Shown here: positions 53,770 to 64,000 of the stretch, piece after piece
How the letters are laid out: each line of letters begins with the position of its first letter
Numbering within the stretch: position 1 is the stretch's first letter
Assembly: GCF_014646275.1 (NCBI RefSeq)
Contig: NZ_BMND01000031.1
Coordinates: forward strand, 16,008-80,007
DNA from: Streptomyces kronopolitis
Lineage (GTDB): Bacteria; Actinomycetota; Actinomycetes; Streptomycetales; Streptomycetaceae
Length of the DNA stretch: 64,000 bases
Reading direction: 5' to 3'
The notes under the pieces: generated by a model
What the model was told of the DNA's origin: nothing
The model's database searches: none
Seen by the model: only the letters and a program-made list of their open reading frames with translations
Program-made: the position numbers and the translations under genes

Positions 53770-56700
53770 ATGACGCGTGCCGAGCAGCCAACGGTCGTGA
53801 CCCCCACTTCAGGCGCCCTAGCAGCGGATTCCCGCGAGCGCGCCGTGCGAGCCCTGCTCCGCTTCCCCCCACTGAAGCGATTGTGGAGTGCCCAGTTCGT
53901 CGGGGGCATCGGCGATGCCCTGTCCATGCTTGTCCTGGTACTCCTCGCCCTTCAGGCGGCGTTGTACGTACCGCTGGGCGGCGAGCCCGTCTTCGGCGGT
54001 GGTTATCGGGGTGCCGCGCTCGCGGTCACCGCGGTCTTCGCCGCCCGGATGCTGTCGACGCTGCTCTTCGGGGCCGTCCTGCTGGGCCCGCTGTCCGCGC
54101 TCACCGCGCCCTCGGGGCCGCTGGACCGGCGCTGGACGATGATCGGCGCGGATCTGCTGCGGCTCGCGCTGCTGGTGATCGCGCCCCTGTGGATCAACTG
54201 GACGCCGAGCGACGCGCTGGCCTGGCTGCTGGTGACGGTGTTCGTCATCGGCGTCGCCGAACGCTTCTGGACCGTCGCGCGGGAGAGCGCGGCCCCCGGG
54301 CTGCTGCCCGCGCCGCCCCCCGAGGGCGCCGCCGTCCGGCCGCTCCCGGACAACATGGACGCCCTGCGGCGCCTCTCGCTGCGCACCGGCTTCGTCTCGC
54401 TGCCGATCGCGGCCGCCGCACTCGTGGTCGTCACCCTCGTCAGCAAGCTGCTGGGCATCGGCATCGACTGGTTCCACATGCACCAGGCCGCGCTCGGCTC
54501 GTATGTCGCCGCCGGCCTGTTCGCCGCCTCCGTATCGATCCTCTACTTCATCGAACTCCCCGGTGTGCAGACGCCGCGGCCGCGCTCCCCCCTGGAGGGG
54601 CTGCGCCGCCCGCGTGCCACGGGAGCGAGGACCGGACAGCCGGCCCCGGGCGAGAACGCCGAGCCGGGCACCGCCCGGGCGGCCGCCGACAAGGGCCGCA
54701 CCGGCGTGATCCCGCTGCTGGTGACGACCTGCGCCGCGGTGGCCGCCGCGATCGCCGCCGCCGTCGCGCTCGCCGTCCTGCACGGCTACGACCTGGCCGG
54801 CGGACCGGCCACCTTCGCGCTGCTGGTGCTCGCGCTGACCGGCGGCACGGTCGTCGGCATCCGCGCCGCGCACCGCGTCCTGCCCGCCCTCTCCCGGCGC
54901 CGGCTGCTCGCCCTCGCGGTGGCCGCCACGGGCCTGGCGCTGCTGGCCATGGGGCTGGTCCCGGACCCGACGACGGTGCTGGTGCTCGCGCTGCTGGCCG
55001 GTGTGTGCGCCGGCATCGCCGCCAATACGGGGCACGTCCTGCTGGACCAGGAGTCCGAGGAGTCCCGCACCGCCCGCACCACCGAGCACCTGCACGCCGT
55101 CGTCCGCCTCTCGGTCGCGGTGGCCGCCATCGTGGCGCCGCTGCTCGCGGCCGTCATCGGCCCGCACCACCTCGGCGACGGCACCTTCGACTTCGCCTAC
55201 GGCGGCGCCGCCTACACCCTGATGCTGGCCGGCGCGCTGCTGCTGCCGGTCGCCGCCCTGGTGCTCGGCAAGGTCGACGACCGGCAGGGCGTGCCGCTGC
55301 GGCGCGACCTGCGGGAGGCCCTGCGCGGCGGTGACCCGGCCCAGGCGCCCGCCCCCACCGGCTTCTTCCTCGCCCTCGAAGGCGGCGACGGCGCCGGCAA
55401 GTCCACCCAGGCCGAGGCGCTCGCGGAGTGGATCCGCGGCAAGGGCCACGAGGTCGTGGTGACCCGCGAGCCGGGCGCCACCGCGATCGGCAAGCGCCTG
55501 CGCTCGATCATCCTGGACGTCTCGACGTCCGGGCTCTCGGACCGTGCGGAGGCGCTGATGTTCGCCGCCGACCGCGCCGAGCACGTCAACAGCGTCATCC
55601 GGCCCGCCCTGGAGCGCGGCGCGGTCGTGCTCACCGACCGGTACATCGACTCCTCGGTCGCCTACCAGGGCGCCGGGCGCAACCTCGCGCCCACGGAGAT
55701 CGCCCGGATCTCGCGCTGGGCCACCGACGGCCTCGTCCCCCATCTGACGGTGCTGCTCGACATCTCCCCGGAGACCGCGCGGGAGCGCTTCACCGAGGCA
55801 CCGGACCGGCTGGAGTCCGAGCCCGCCGAGTTCCACCAGCGGGTGCGGTCCGGCTTCCTGACGCTGGCCGCCGCCGACCCCGCGCGCTATCTGGTCGTCG
55901 ACGCCGGGCAGGAGCCGGAGGCCGTCACCACCGTCGTACGGCACCGCCTCGACCAGGTCCTCCCGCTGTCCGAGGCCGAGATCCAGGCGCAGGCCGAGGC
56001 CCGCAAGGCCGCCGAGGAGGAGGCCCGCCGCAAGGCCGAGGAGGAGGCCGCGCGCAAGGCGGAGGAGGAGCGCCTGGAGCGCGAGCGCCAGGAGCAGCTC
56101 GCCAAGCTGCGCGCCGAGGAGGAGGAGCGCAAGCGCCGCGAGGCCGAGGAGGCCAGGGCGCGCGAGGAGGCCCGGCAGGCCGAGGAGGCCCGCAAGCGCG
56201 CCGAGGAGGCCCGGCAGGCCGCGGAGGAGGAGCGGCAGCGCCGCGAGGCCGAGGAGCGCGCCCGCGAGGCCGAGCAGGAGCGGCTGCGCAAGCAGCACGA
56301 GGAAGAGGCGCGGCTGCGCAAGGAGGCGGAGGAGCGCCGCCTGGAGAAGCAGCGCAAGGCCGAGGCGGCCCTGGTCCGTGCCGAGGAGGCGCGGCGGGCG
56401 GCAGCCGAGGAGGCGGCCGCCGCGGAGGCCAGGGCGGCGGCCGAGGCCCGGGCCGCGGACGAGGCGGCGGACGCCCCCACCGCGGAGACGCCGGTCGCCG
56501 ATCTGCGCAAGCGGCTGGCGGAGAGCGCGCCCGAGGAGCCCGCGGCCGGCTCCGGCACGGACGCCGAGCGCACCGAGGCCCTGTCGTGGCCCGAGGCGCA
56601 GGGCGGGCACCCGTCCGGCGCGGCGGACGAGACCGCTGTGCTGCCCTCCGTAGGGGACACCCGGGATTCCCGGGACGGCCGCGGGGCCGGCACGGACGCG

Positions 56701-57129
56701 GAGGAGACCGCCGTTCTGCCGCCCGTACGGGACGCCGGCAAGAGCGGCACCGCGGGCCGCCGGGACGACCGGGAGGGCGACCCCGCCGACCGCGTGCCGT
56801 CGTGGATGTTCCGCAAGGAGACGCCGGGAGCGGAAGGGGCGCCGGAGACCGGGCACGCCGCGGCATCGGGGCACCGGTCCGGCACCCCGGCCGAGTCGCG
56901 GGTGGAGCGCACCCGTGAACTCCCGCAGATCGACCCGGCGACGGGCCACCCCGTCGAGCCCGCGCAGCGCAGCCGCCCCCGCCCCGAATGGGCGGAGGAG
57001 ACCCCGCTGGACGATCTGCCGTCGCTCGCCGACGAACTGCTGGGCGAGCACGACGACGAAGCGGACGACGGGTCCGACGGCAACGCGGGCGGCAACGGCC
57101 GCCGCGATGGCCGGGGACGGCGCCGCTAG
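53770..57129 (+). CDS. tmk: Thymidylate kinase fused to an MFS-like membrane domain
   Basis: 1119 residues, ATG 53770. Residues ~1-520: about 12 hydrophobic segments with MFS-like pattern (PPLKRLWSAQFVGGIGDALS). Residues ~531-735: complete dTMP kinase with FFLALEGGDGAGKST (P-loop), VVVTREPGATAIGKR, DRYIDSSVAYQGAGR and LDISPETARERF. Residues ~735-900: an extreme Glu/Arg/Lys/Ala region (EEARRKAEEEAARKAEEER type), predicted as a long single alpha-helix. The remainder is acidic and disordered. The kinase makes dTDP for DNA synthesis; attachment to a membrane domain is a Streptomyces peculiarity of unknown purpose. Upstream of the polymerase III delta' gene. Confidence 0.93.
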   Translation: MTRAEQPTVVTPTSGALAADSRERAVRALLRFPPLKRLWSAQFVGGIGDALSMLVLVLLALQAALYVPLGGEPVFGGGYRGAALAVTAVFAARMLSTLLFGAVLLGPLSALTAPSGPLDRRWTMIGADLLRLALLVIAPLWINWTPSDALAWLLVTVFVIGVAERFWTVARESAAPGLLPAPPPEGAAVRPLPDNMDALRRLSLRTGFVSLPIAAAALVVVTLVSKLLGIGIDWFHMHQAALGSYVAAGLFAASVSILYFIELPGVQTPRPRSPLEGLRRPRATGARTGQPAPGENAEPGTARAAADKGRTGVIPLLVTTCAAVAAAIAAAVALAVLHGYDLAGGPATFALLVLALTGGTVVGIRAAHRVLPALSRRRLLALAVAATGLALLAMGLVPDPTTVLVLALLAGVCAGIAANTGHVLLDQESEESRTARTTEHLHAVVRLSVAVAAIVAPLLAAVIGPHHLGDGTFDFAYGGAAYTLMLAGALLLPVAALVLGKVDDRQGVPLRRDLREALRGGDPAQAPAPTGFFLALEGGDGAGKSTQAEALAEWIRGKGHEVVVTREPGATAIGKRLRSIILDVSTSGLSDRAEALMFAADRAEHVNSVIRPALERGAVVLTDRYIDSSVAYQGAGRNLAPTEIARISRWATDGLVPHLTVLLDISPETARERFTEAPDRLESEPAEFHQRVRSGFLTLAAADPARYLVVDAGQEPEAVTTVVRHRLDQVLPLSEAEIQAQAEARKAAEEEARRKAEEEAARKAEEERLERERQEQLAKLRAEEEERKRREAEEARAREEARQAEEARKRAEEARQAAEEERQRREAEERAREAEQERLRKQHEEEARLRKEAEERRLEKQRKAEAALVRAEEARRAAAEEAAAAEARAAAEARAADEAADAPTAETPVADLRKRLAESAPEEPAAGSGTDAERTEALSWPEAQGGHPSGAADETAVLPSVGDTRDSRDGRGAGTDAEETAVLPPVRDAGKSGTAGRRDDREGDPADRVPSWMFRKETPGAEGAPETGHAAASGHRSGTPAESRVERTRELPQIDPATGHPVEPAQRSRPRPEWAEETPLDDLPSLADELLGEHDDEADDGSDGNAGGNGRRDGRGRRR

Positions 57130-57151
57130 CACCGGCCCGGACGCCCGCCCT

Positions 57152-57189
57152 CGGCCGTGGGCGCAGCTTTCGGGCTGCGCCCACGGCCG
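57152..57189 (+). terminator. Terminator of tmk
   Basis: 15-bp stem CGGCCGTGGGCGCAG/CTGCGCCCACGGCCG with an eight-base loop, followed by TTT. Confidence 0.85.
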
Positions 57190-57364
57190 TTTCCGCTCCC
57201 GCACACGCGGCCGCCGGGTCGTCCGGCGCCGGGTCCCGGGGCCGTTTGTCAGTGGGGTGCACCACAATGGGTCGGGCGCGGAGAAAAGCGTGGTGTGCGC
57301 GGCCGGCGCGGGCGCACTCCGCACACCACGAGCAGTACGGAACGGACAGGAACGGCGGGCAGCG

Positions 57365-58615
57365 ATGACGGTATGGGACGACGTGGTCGGCCAGGACCGG
57401 GTGACGGTCCGGCTGGCCGCCGCCGCGCGCGACGCGGACGCCCTCATCACCGCGGAGCACGCCGCGGCCGGGGCCGGGAGCGGCGCGCAGCCGGCGCCGC
57501 CCGCCGACGCCGGCAGCACCTCCCAGATGACCCACGCCTGGCTGTTCACGGGCCCGCCGGGCTCCGGCCGGGCCACCGCCGCCCGCGCCTTCGCCGCCGC
57601 CCTGCAGTGCGTCAGCCCGGACCGCGCCGGGGAGTACGGCGCCCCCGGCTGCGGCTTCTGCGACGGCTGCCACACCGCCCTGGTCGGCACGCACGCCGAT
57701 GTCGAGATCGTCCGGACGGACCTGCTGTCGATCGGCGTCAAGGAGACCCGCGACCTGGTCCGGCGGTCCTCCCTCTCCCCGTCGGGCGGCCGCTGGCAGG
57801 TGATCGTCCTGGAGGACGCCGACCGCCTGACCGAAGGCGCCGGCAATGTCCTCCTCAAGGCCGTGGAGGAGCCCGCCCCCCGTACGGTCTGGCTGCTCTG
57901 CGCCCCCTCCGTCGAGGACGTCCTGCCCACCATCCGCTCCCGCTGCCGCCAGCTCTCGCTGTGCACGCCGCCGGTCGACGCTGTCGCCGAGGTCCTCGTC
58001 CGCCGGGACGGCATCGAGCCGGCCGCCGCCGCCCGGGCCGCCCGCGCCACCCAGGGGCACATCGGCCGGGCCCGCCGGCTCGCCACCGACGAGCGGGCCC
58101 GCGCCCGCCGGACGGCCGTGCTCAAACTCCCGCTCCGCGTCGACGACATCGGCGGCTGCCTCAAGGCCGCCCAGGAGCTGATCGACGCCGCGGGGGAGGA
58201 CGCCAAGCAGGTCGCCGAGGACGTCGACACCAAGGAGACCGAGGAGCTGCGCGCCGCCCTCGGCGCCGCCTCGGGGACCGGCGGCCGGCTGCCGCGCGGC
58301 ACGGCCGGCGCCATGAAGGAGCTCCAGGACCGGCAGAAGCGCCGCTCGACGCGTACCCAGCGCGACAGCCTCGACCTGGCCCTGATCGACCTCACCGGCT
58401 TCTACCGCGACGTCCTCGCCCTCCAGATGGGCGCCTCGGTGGCACTGGCCAACGACGAGGTGCGCGACAGCGTCCAGCGGATAGCCACCACCTCGACCCC
58501 CGAACGCACCCTCCGCCGGATAGAGGCCGTCATCGCCTGCCGCGAGGCCCTGGACCGCAACGTGGCCCCGCTCCTCGCGGTCGAGGCCATGACGGCGGCC
58601 CTTCGCGCCGGCTGA
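57365..58615 (+). CDS. holB: DNA polymerase III subunit delta'
   Basis: 416 residues, ATG 57365. AAA+ clamp-loader fold: WLFTGPPGSGRATAARAFA, where the Walker A Lys is Arg, the hallmark of the non-hydrolysing delta' subunit; zinc-type cysteines GCGFCDGCHT; VIVLEDADRLTEGAGNVLLK (Walker B); TIRSRCRQLSL (sensor 1). Larger than E. coli delta' (334) through an N-terminal insert (Ala/Gly-rich, residues 28-55) and a longer collar domain. Works with DnaX and delta to load the beta clamp. Confidence 0.93.
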   Translation: MTVWDDVVGQDRVTVRLAAAARDADALITAEHAAAGAGSGAQPAPPADAGSTSQMTHAWLFTGPPGSGRATAARAFAAALQCVSPDRAGEYGAPGCGFCDGCHTALVGTHADVEIVRTDLLSIGVKETRDLVRRSSLSPSGGRWQVIVLEDADRLTEGAGNVLLKAVEEPAPRTVWLLCAPSVEDVLPTIRSRCRQLSLCTPPVDAVAEVLVRRDGIEPAAAARAARATQGHIGRARRLATDERARARRTAVLKLPLRVDDIGGCLKAAQELIDAAGEDAKQVAEDVDTKETEELRAALGAASGTGGRLPRGTAGAMKELQDRQKRRSTRTQRDSLDLALIDLTGFYRDVLALQMGASVALANDEVRDSVQRIATTSTPERTLRRIEAVIACREALDRNVAPLLAVEAMTAALRAG

Positions 58616-58852
58616 CCACCCGAGCGGACCCGCACCACCGACCACGCCACCTCGTGCCCCCGGAAGCGCGCACACAACGTCCCCACCCGGATACTCTCCG
58701 TTCAGAAGCCGTCACCCGCCCCCACCCCACCACCGGCTCCCCACCCCCGTCACCGGCCCCCGCCCGACGCCGCCACCACCCGCACTCCACCTCCGAGGAC
58801 CGCACCGCACCGCACTCCAGACTCCACGGACCGAGACCAAGGGACACCGTCC

Positions 58853-60442
58853 ATGGCGACCAGCCGTCTGCTCCGCACCTCCGCCGCTGCCCTCGCGGCC
58901 ACCGCTCTGCTGATCTCCGGCTGCTCCTCGGGGAGTTCCTCCCCCGACGGCGAGACCTCCGCGGGCGGCAACACGGAAGCCGGCGCCCAGCGCCCGGCCG
59001 CCGGCTCCACCCTTGAGCCCCTCGCGTCCTCCATGCCCGGCAACCTCCGCCCGTATTACGACCAGAAGCTGAGCTGGCGCCCCTGCGGAGTGTCCGGATT
59101 CGAGTGCGCCACGATGAAGGCCCCCCTGGACTACGCCAAACCCGGCGCCGGAAACGACCTCAAGCTCGCGGTGGCCCGCAAGAAGTCCACCGGCCCCGGC
59201 CGCCGGATCGGCTCCCTGCTGGTCAACCCGGGCGGCCCCGGCGCCTCCGCGATCGACTACCTCCAGCAGTACGCGCCCCAGCCCGCCGCCGTCCGCGCCC
59301 GCTACGACATGGTGGCGATGGACCCGCGCGGCGTGGCCCGCAGCGCACCGGTCGAGTGCCTGTCCAACAAGCAGATGGACCGCTACACGGAGGTCGACCA
59401 GACCCCGGACACCGCGGCCGAGACCACCAAGCTCGTCAACGCCTACCGCGCGTTCGCCAAGGGCTGCGAAGCCCACTCCGGCAAGCTGCTCCCGCACGTC
59501 TCCACCGTCGAGACCTCCCGCGACATGGACGTCCTGCGCGCCATCCTGGGCGATCCCAAGCTCAACTACGTGGGCGCCTCCTACGGCACCCTGATCGGTG
59601 CCACCTACGCCGGCCTCTACCCCTCCCGCGTCGGCCGGATGGTCCTCGACGGCGCCATGGACCCGGAGCTCGACTCCCGCGCCACCAACCTCGAGCAGAC
59701 CGCCGGCTTCAACACCGCCTTCACGTCGTTCGCCGCGGACTGCATCAAGCAGAAGGACTGCCCGCTCGGCACGAAGAGCACCGCGGACGCCGGCCGCCAG
59801 CTGTCCGCCCTCTTCAAGAAGCTGGACGCCCACCCGGCGGCGACGGGCCAGGAACGCAAGCTCACCGAGTCCCTCGCCACCACGGGCGTCATCGCCGCCA
59901 TGTACGACCAGCGGGCCTGGCCCGTCCTGCGGGAGTACCTCGCCCAGGCCAAGGCCGGCGACGGCCGCGGGCTGCTCACCCTCTCCGACAGCTACTACGA
60001 GCGCGACCCGAACGGCACCTACAGCAACCAGATGTACGCCAACCCCGCCGTCAACTGCCTCGACCTCGCGCCCGCCTTCCGCGACCCCGCCCAGGCCCGT
60101 GCCGCCGTGCCCGCCTTCCGCAAGGCCTCCCCGGTCTTCGGCGAGACCTTCGCCTGGTCCGCCCTGAACTGCGCGTACTGGCCGGTCAAGCCCACCGGCA
60201 CGGCCCACCGCATCGAGGCCAAGGGCGCCGCCCCGATCCTCGTCGTCGGCACCACCCGCGACCCGGCCACCCCCTACATCTGGGCCAAGGCCCTCGCCGC
60301 CCAGCTCTCCAGCGCCACCCTCCTCACCTACGAGGGTGACGGCCACACCGCCTACGGCCGCGGCAGCGACTGCATCGACACCGCGATCAACACCTACCTC
60401 CTCGACGGCACCGTCCCCCCCAAGGGCAAACGCTGCAAGTGA
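58853..60442 (+). CDS. Secreted lipoprotein peptidase, TAP-like alpha/beta hydrolase
   Basis: 529 residues, ATG 58853 (AAGGGA eight bases upstream). Lipobox LLISGC, mature Cys at residue 24, then a Ser/Gly linker. Alpha/beta hydrolase: LLVNPGGPGASAIDYL (oxyanion), VGASYGTLIGATYA (nucleophile Ser), TTRDPATPYIWAKA (Asp), GDGHTAYG (His). The C-terminal TAP-like domain and conserved cysteines match the SlpD/SlpE and tripeptidyl aminopeptidase group of Streptomyces, exopeptidases acting outside the cell. Counterpart by position of SCO3540. Confidence 0.9.
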   Translation: MATSRLLRTSAAALAATALLISGCSSGSSSPDGETSAGGNTEAGAQRPAAGSTLEPLASSMPGNLRPYYDQKLSWRPCGVSGFECATMKAPLDYAKPGAGNDLKLAVARKKSTGPGRRIGSLLVNPGGPGASAIDYLQQYAPQPAAVRARYDMVAMDPRGVARSAPVECLSNKQMDRYTEVDQTPDTAAETTKLVNAYRAFAKGCEAHSGKLLPHVSTVETSRDMDVLRAILGDPKLNYVGASYGTLIGATYAGLYPSRVGRMVLDGAMDPELDSRATNLEQTAGFNTAFTSFAADCIKQKDCPLGTKSTADAGRQLSALFKKLDAHPAATGQERKLTESLATTGVIAAMYDQRAWPVLREYLAQAKAGDGRGLLTLSDSYYERDPNGTYSNQMYANPAVNCLDLAPAFRDPAQARAAVPAFRKASPVFGETFAWSALNCAYWPVKPTGTAHRIEAKGAAPILVVGTTRDPATPYIWAKALAAQLSSATLLTYEGDGHTAYGRGSDCIDTAINTYLLDGTVPPKGKRCK

Positions 60443-60499
60443 TCCGCACCACACCCTCCTCGCCCCCTTCCGGCCAACCTCTGACCAGCCCCTAAACCG

Positions 60500-60531
60500 G
60501 TGACAGAGCACCCCTCCACGATGTGTAGACT
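60500..60531 (+). promoter_or_regulatory. Promoter of tRNA-Thr
   Basis: GTGACA at 60500-60505 and TAGACT at 60526-60531 (20 bp spacer; 18 bp if TGTAGA is used). The -10 box ends 14 bases before the tRNA, the same distance seen for tRNA-Pro. Confidence 0.5.
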
Positions 60532-60545
60532 GGGCCGCGCACCAC

Positions 60546-60619
60546 GCCGCCTTAGCTCAGTTGGCCAGAGCAACGCACTCGTAATGCGTAGGTCTCGGGT
60601 TCGAATCCCGAAGGCGGCT
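60546..60619 (+). tRNA. tRNA-Thr (anticodon CGT)
   Basis: 74 bases. Acceptor GCCGCCT pairs with AGGCGGC plus discriminator T; anticodon stem ACGCA/TGCGT with loop CTCGTAA, anticodon CGT (reads ACG, Thr); T-arm CGGGTTCGAATCCCG. No encoded CCA. Confidence 0.96.
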
Positions 60620-60629
60620 CCGTGAAGGA

Positions 60630-60658
60630 CCCCAGGTCACACACTTCGTGACCTGGGG
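60630..60658 (+). terminator. Terminator of tRNA-Thr
   Basis: 11-bp stem CCCCAGGTCAC/GTGACCTGGGG with a seven-base loop, then TTTT: a textbook intrinsic terminator, rare in this genome. Confidence 0.92.
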
Positions 60659-60662
60659 TTTT

Positions 60663-61857
60663 GCGTTGCTCGGGGCGTGACGCGGCCGGGGTGCCGTGGG
60701 CGTGGCTTGTGTGAGCGGAGCGCTTGTTGATCTAGCTTGGCGACTTCTTCCGCTTGAGCTCCTTCTTGGCGGTGGCCCCGGCCCGCTCCTTGCCCTTGCG
60801 AGTGGCGGTCCGGTGACGCGGGGAACGGTGCGGCATCGCGTCGATGAGCAGGCGAAGGATTTGGTTGAGGCGCTCACGGACGAGGGCACGGGGGCAAGGG
60901 CCACGGCCACCAATCCGACCGCCCACCAAGCCGCCGTCGACGGTGCCCTGACTTCAGCACTCAGGGAACTCGCGCAACGCCAGCCGAGGGAGGCGGCCCC
61001 GTCGCACTCTGGCCAGCGATGTACGCGCCGCCATCCCGAGCACGCCGGCCTGATCCAACGACAGTGGCTGGTCGGCCCTCGCCGAAGTCGAGGCCCGCGG
61101 TTACAGACCCCACCAACTCCTAAGGAAGCCGGCGTCCAACGCGAACTCGCCACTGCGCCCGCCAACCCGCCCGCGTCCACTCGCATTCAGCACACTGGTC
61201 GCAACCTGTTCCCAACCGCACTGCGGAAGCTGGCCGCCGCCAGCCGACCAACGCGGTCTCGCTCCCGAGTAGAGGGCCTGGCAGAGCAAGGTTCCGTTGA
61301 ACAAGCGTGAAGACTTTGAAGGCGAGTGGTAGTAGTGGCCGCGCTGGTCTATTTCAAGAAGATCACTGAGGATTCCGACGCCATTGTCTACTCGTTCGGC
61401 GAAGGCCCTTCCGAGATGGCGCGCCACCTGACGATGGAGAGGAACACGCGCAGGTCGCAGCCAGATGACGGGAGCAGCGACTATTCGTTTCTGAAGGCGT
61501 CGCGAAAGATCAACGCCATGTACGAGCAAGCGAATGAATGGCCTGAGCGCGGAATGAGCGTCAGCTGACCAGGGTGGAGGTGCGTGCAGCTGAGGGCCTG
61601 CGAAACCTTGTGCAGTGCATCCATGATCAGCTCGTCGGCGCACTCCGAATCACTAGCCTGGCTCCCGCAGTTGACCGGGACCGGACGGAACCCAGCCTCA
61701 TACTCCGTGATGCCGGCCCGGCGTGGCTCAAGCACGGTCTGCGGGGTGCCGGTCCACATGACTTCCTCGCTGGCGGTGCGGTGCGGCAGCTGTCCATCGA
61801 CGGCTGTCGCGCGGTCTGCATGTGGCGATGTGCGGGACTACCGGACGGCGGAAGCCC
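60663..61857. other. Non-conserved interval between tRNA-Thr and carB
   Basis: About 1.2 kb, lower in G+C than neighbours in parts (around 61300-61700). No long gene. One small ORF (61326-61568) looks real. Two minus-strand stretches have coding-like third positions: 60732-60929 (basic tail GATAKKELKRKKSPS) and 61481-61759 (starting MWTGTPQTVLEPRRAG). They may be remnants of displaced genes. No integrase, transposase or duplicated tRNA end was found. Confidence 0.5.
61326..61568 (+). CDS. Small conserved-looking hypothetical protein
   Basis: 80 residues from GTG 61326 (GAAGG four bases upstream); GTG 61335 is also possible. Sequence VYFKKITEDSDAIVYSFGEG...SFLKASRKINAMYEQANEWPERGMSVS has balanced, protein-like composition unlike the shadow frames nearby. 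No domain recognised; I think similar small proteins occur in Streptomyces, often near mobile or regulatory genes. Lower G+C than most of the window. Confidence 0.6.
   Translation: MVVVAALVYFKKITEDSDAIVYSFGEGPSEMARHLTMERNTRRSQPDDGSSDYSFLKASRKINAMYEQANEWPERGMSVS

Positions 61858-64000
<2,143 letters not shown>

Noticed and set aside
55980..56460. GAGGAGG-rich tract in tmk as an array of ribosome sites or DNA repeat element
   Set aside because: It encodes the Glu/Arg/Ala helix; GAG codons explain the pattern.
53818..58395. Continuous 1525-codon minus-strand frame opposite tmk and holB
   Set aside because: Antisense shadow of strongly biased genes; composition is Gln/Arg/Gly/His-rich with no domain, while the plus strand shows clear kinase and clamp-loader motifs.
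60696..61310. 204-codon plus-strand frame after tRNA-Thr
   Set aside because: Starts close to the terminator, has no ribosome site, and composition changes along its length; the minus strand over part of it looks more coding-like.
60546..61857. Integrated element at tRNA-Thr
   Set aside because: No integrase, excisionase or transposase frame, and I found no second copy of the tRNA 3' end as an attachment repeat within the window.

Overview
High G+C DNA (coding third positions almost all G or C, frequent GTG/TTG starts, GTGA/ATGA stop-start overlaps) carrying wblA, bldG, an ApgA-like partner, a TTA codon and a Tad-type pilus locus: this is a Streptomyces or close relative. From the penicillin-binding protein at 6.4 kb to topA at 53.6 kb, the gene order matches, as I recall it, the deep actinobacterial block also found in Mycobacterium tuberculosis (ponA2-whiB4-Rv3680/3679-RidA-MBL-crp-nth-MarP-ephE-holin-acs-HAD-ssd-tad-helicase-topA). 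Most assignments therefore rest on motifs plus context.

Layout. 1-2.9 kb: the 5' part of a large STAND ATPase with WD40 repeats, running off the left edge. 3.6-6.3 kb: tRNA-Pro(CGG), a membrane protein, a metallophosphoesterase and a YqeY-like protein. 6.4-12.1 kb: class A PBP, wblA and a pair of overlapping ArsA/Get3-like ATPases. 12.3-20.1 kb: DUF4177 protein, RidA, NUDIX, MBL hydrolase, nucleotidyltransferase, crp, endonuclease III, CoA-type NUDIX and a membrane-anchored serine protease. 20.2-29.9 kb: a small unknown protein, epoxide-hydrolase-like enzyme, holin-like protein, nhaA, acsA (with a candidate DasR-type operator), a SulP transporter fused to carbonic anhydrase, and a deacetylase-like lipoprotein. 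29.9-33.1 kb: CooC/MinD-like ATPase, degenerate Fic-fold protein, membrane-tethered HAD phosphatase. 33.5-39 kb: compact tad operon (Ssd, TadA, TadB, TadC, pilin, TadE and a second TadE-like gene with irregular ends). 39-42.5 kb: helicase divergent from bldG and its RsbW-like partner. 43.4-53.6 kb: H+-pyrophosphatase, lipoprotein, methyltransferase, small membrane and secreted proteins, topA. 53.8-60.4 kb: transporter-thymidylate kinase fusion, DNA polymerase III delta', secreted peptidase lipoprotein. 60.5-64 kb: tRNA-Thr(CGT), a 1.2-kb poorly coding interval, and the 3' two-thirds of carB.

The block joins cell-envelope and septation functions (PBP, Tad pili, Ssd), developmental regulators (WblA, BldG/ApgA, Crp), acetate/bicarbonate and ion physiology (AcsA, SulP-CA, NhaA, HppA) and DNA maintenance (Nth, TopA, dTMP kinase, delta'). 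The right end is unusual: carB normally sits inside a pyr operon, far from topA in S. coelicolor, so the tRNA-Thr/carB junction looks like a rearrangement point.

The most unusual items are: a TTA-containing 14-codon frame separated from the helicase only by an in-frame TGA; a TadE-like gene without a usable stop; an arginine-for-histidine degenerate Fic motif; lysine/alanine histone-like tails on both Nth and TopA; the MFS-dTMP kinase-long charged helix fusion; and several palindromic candidate operators.
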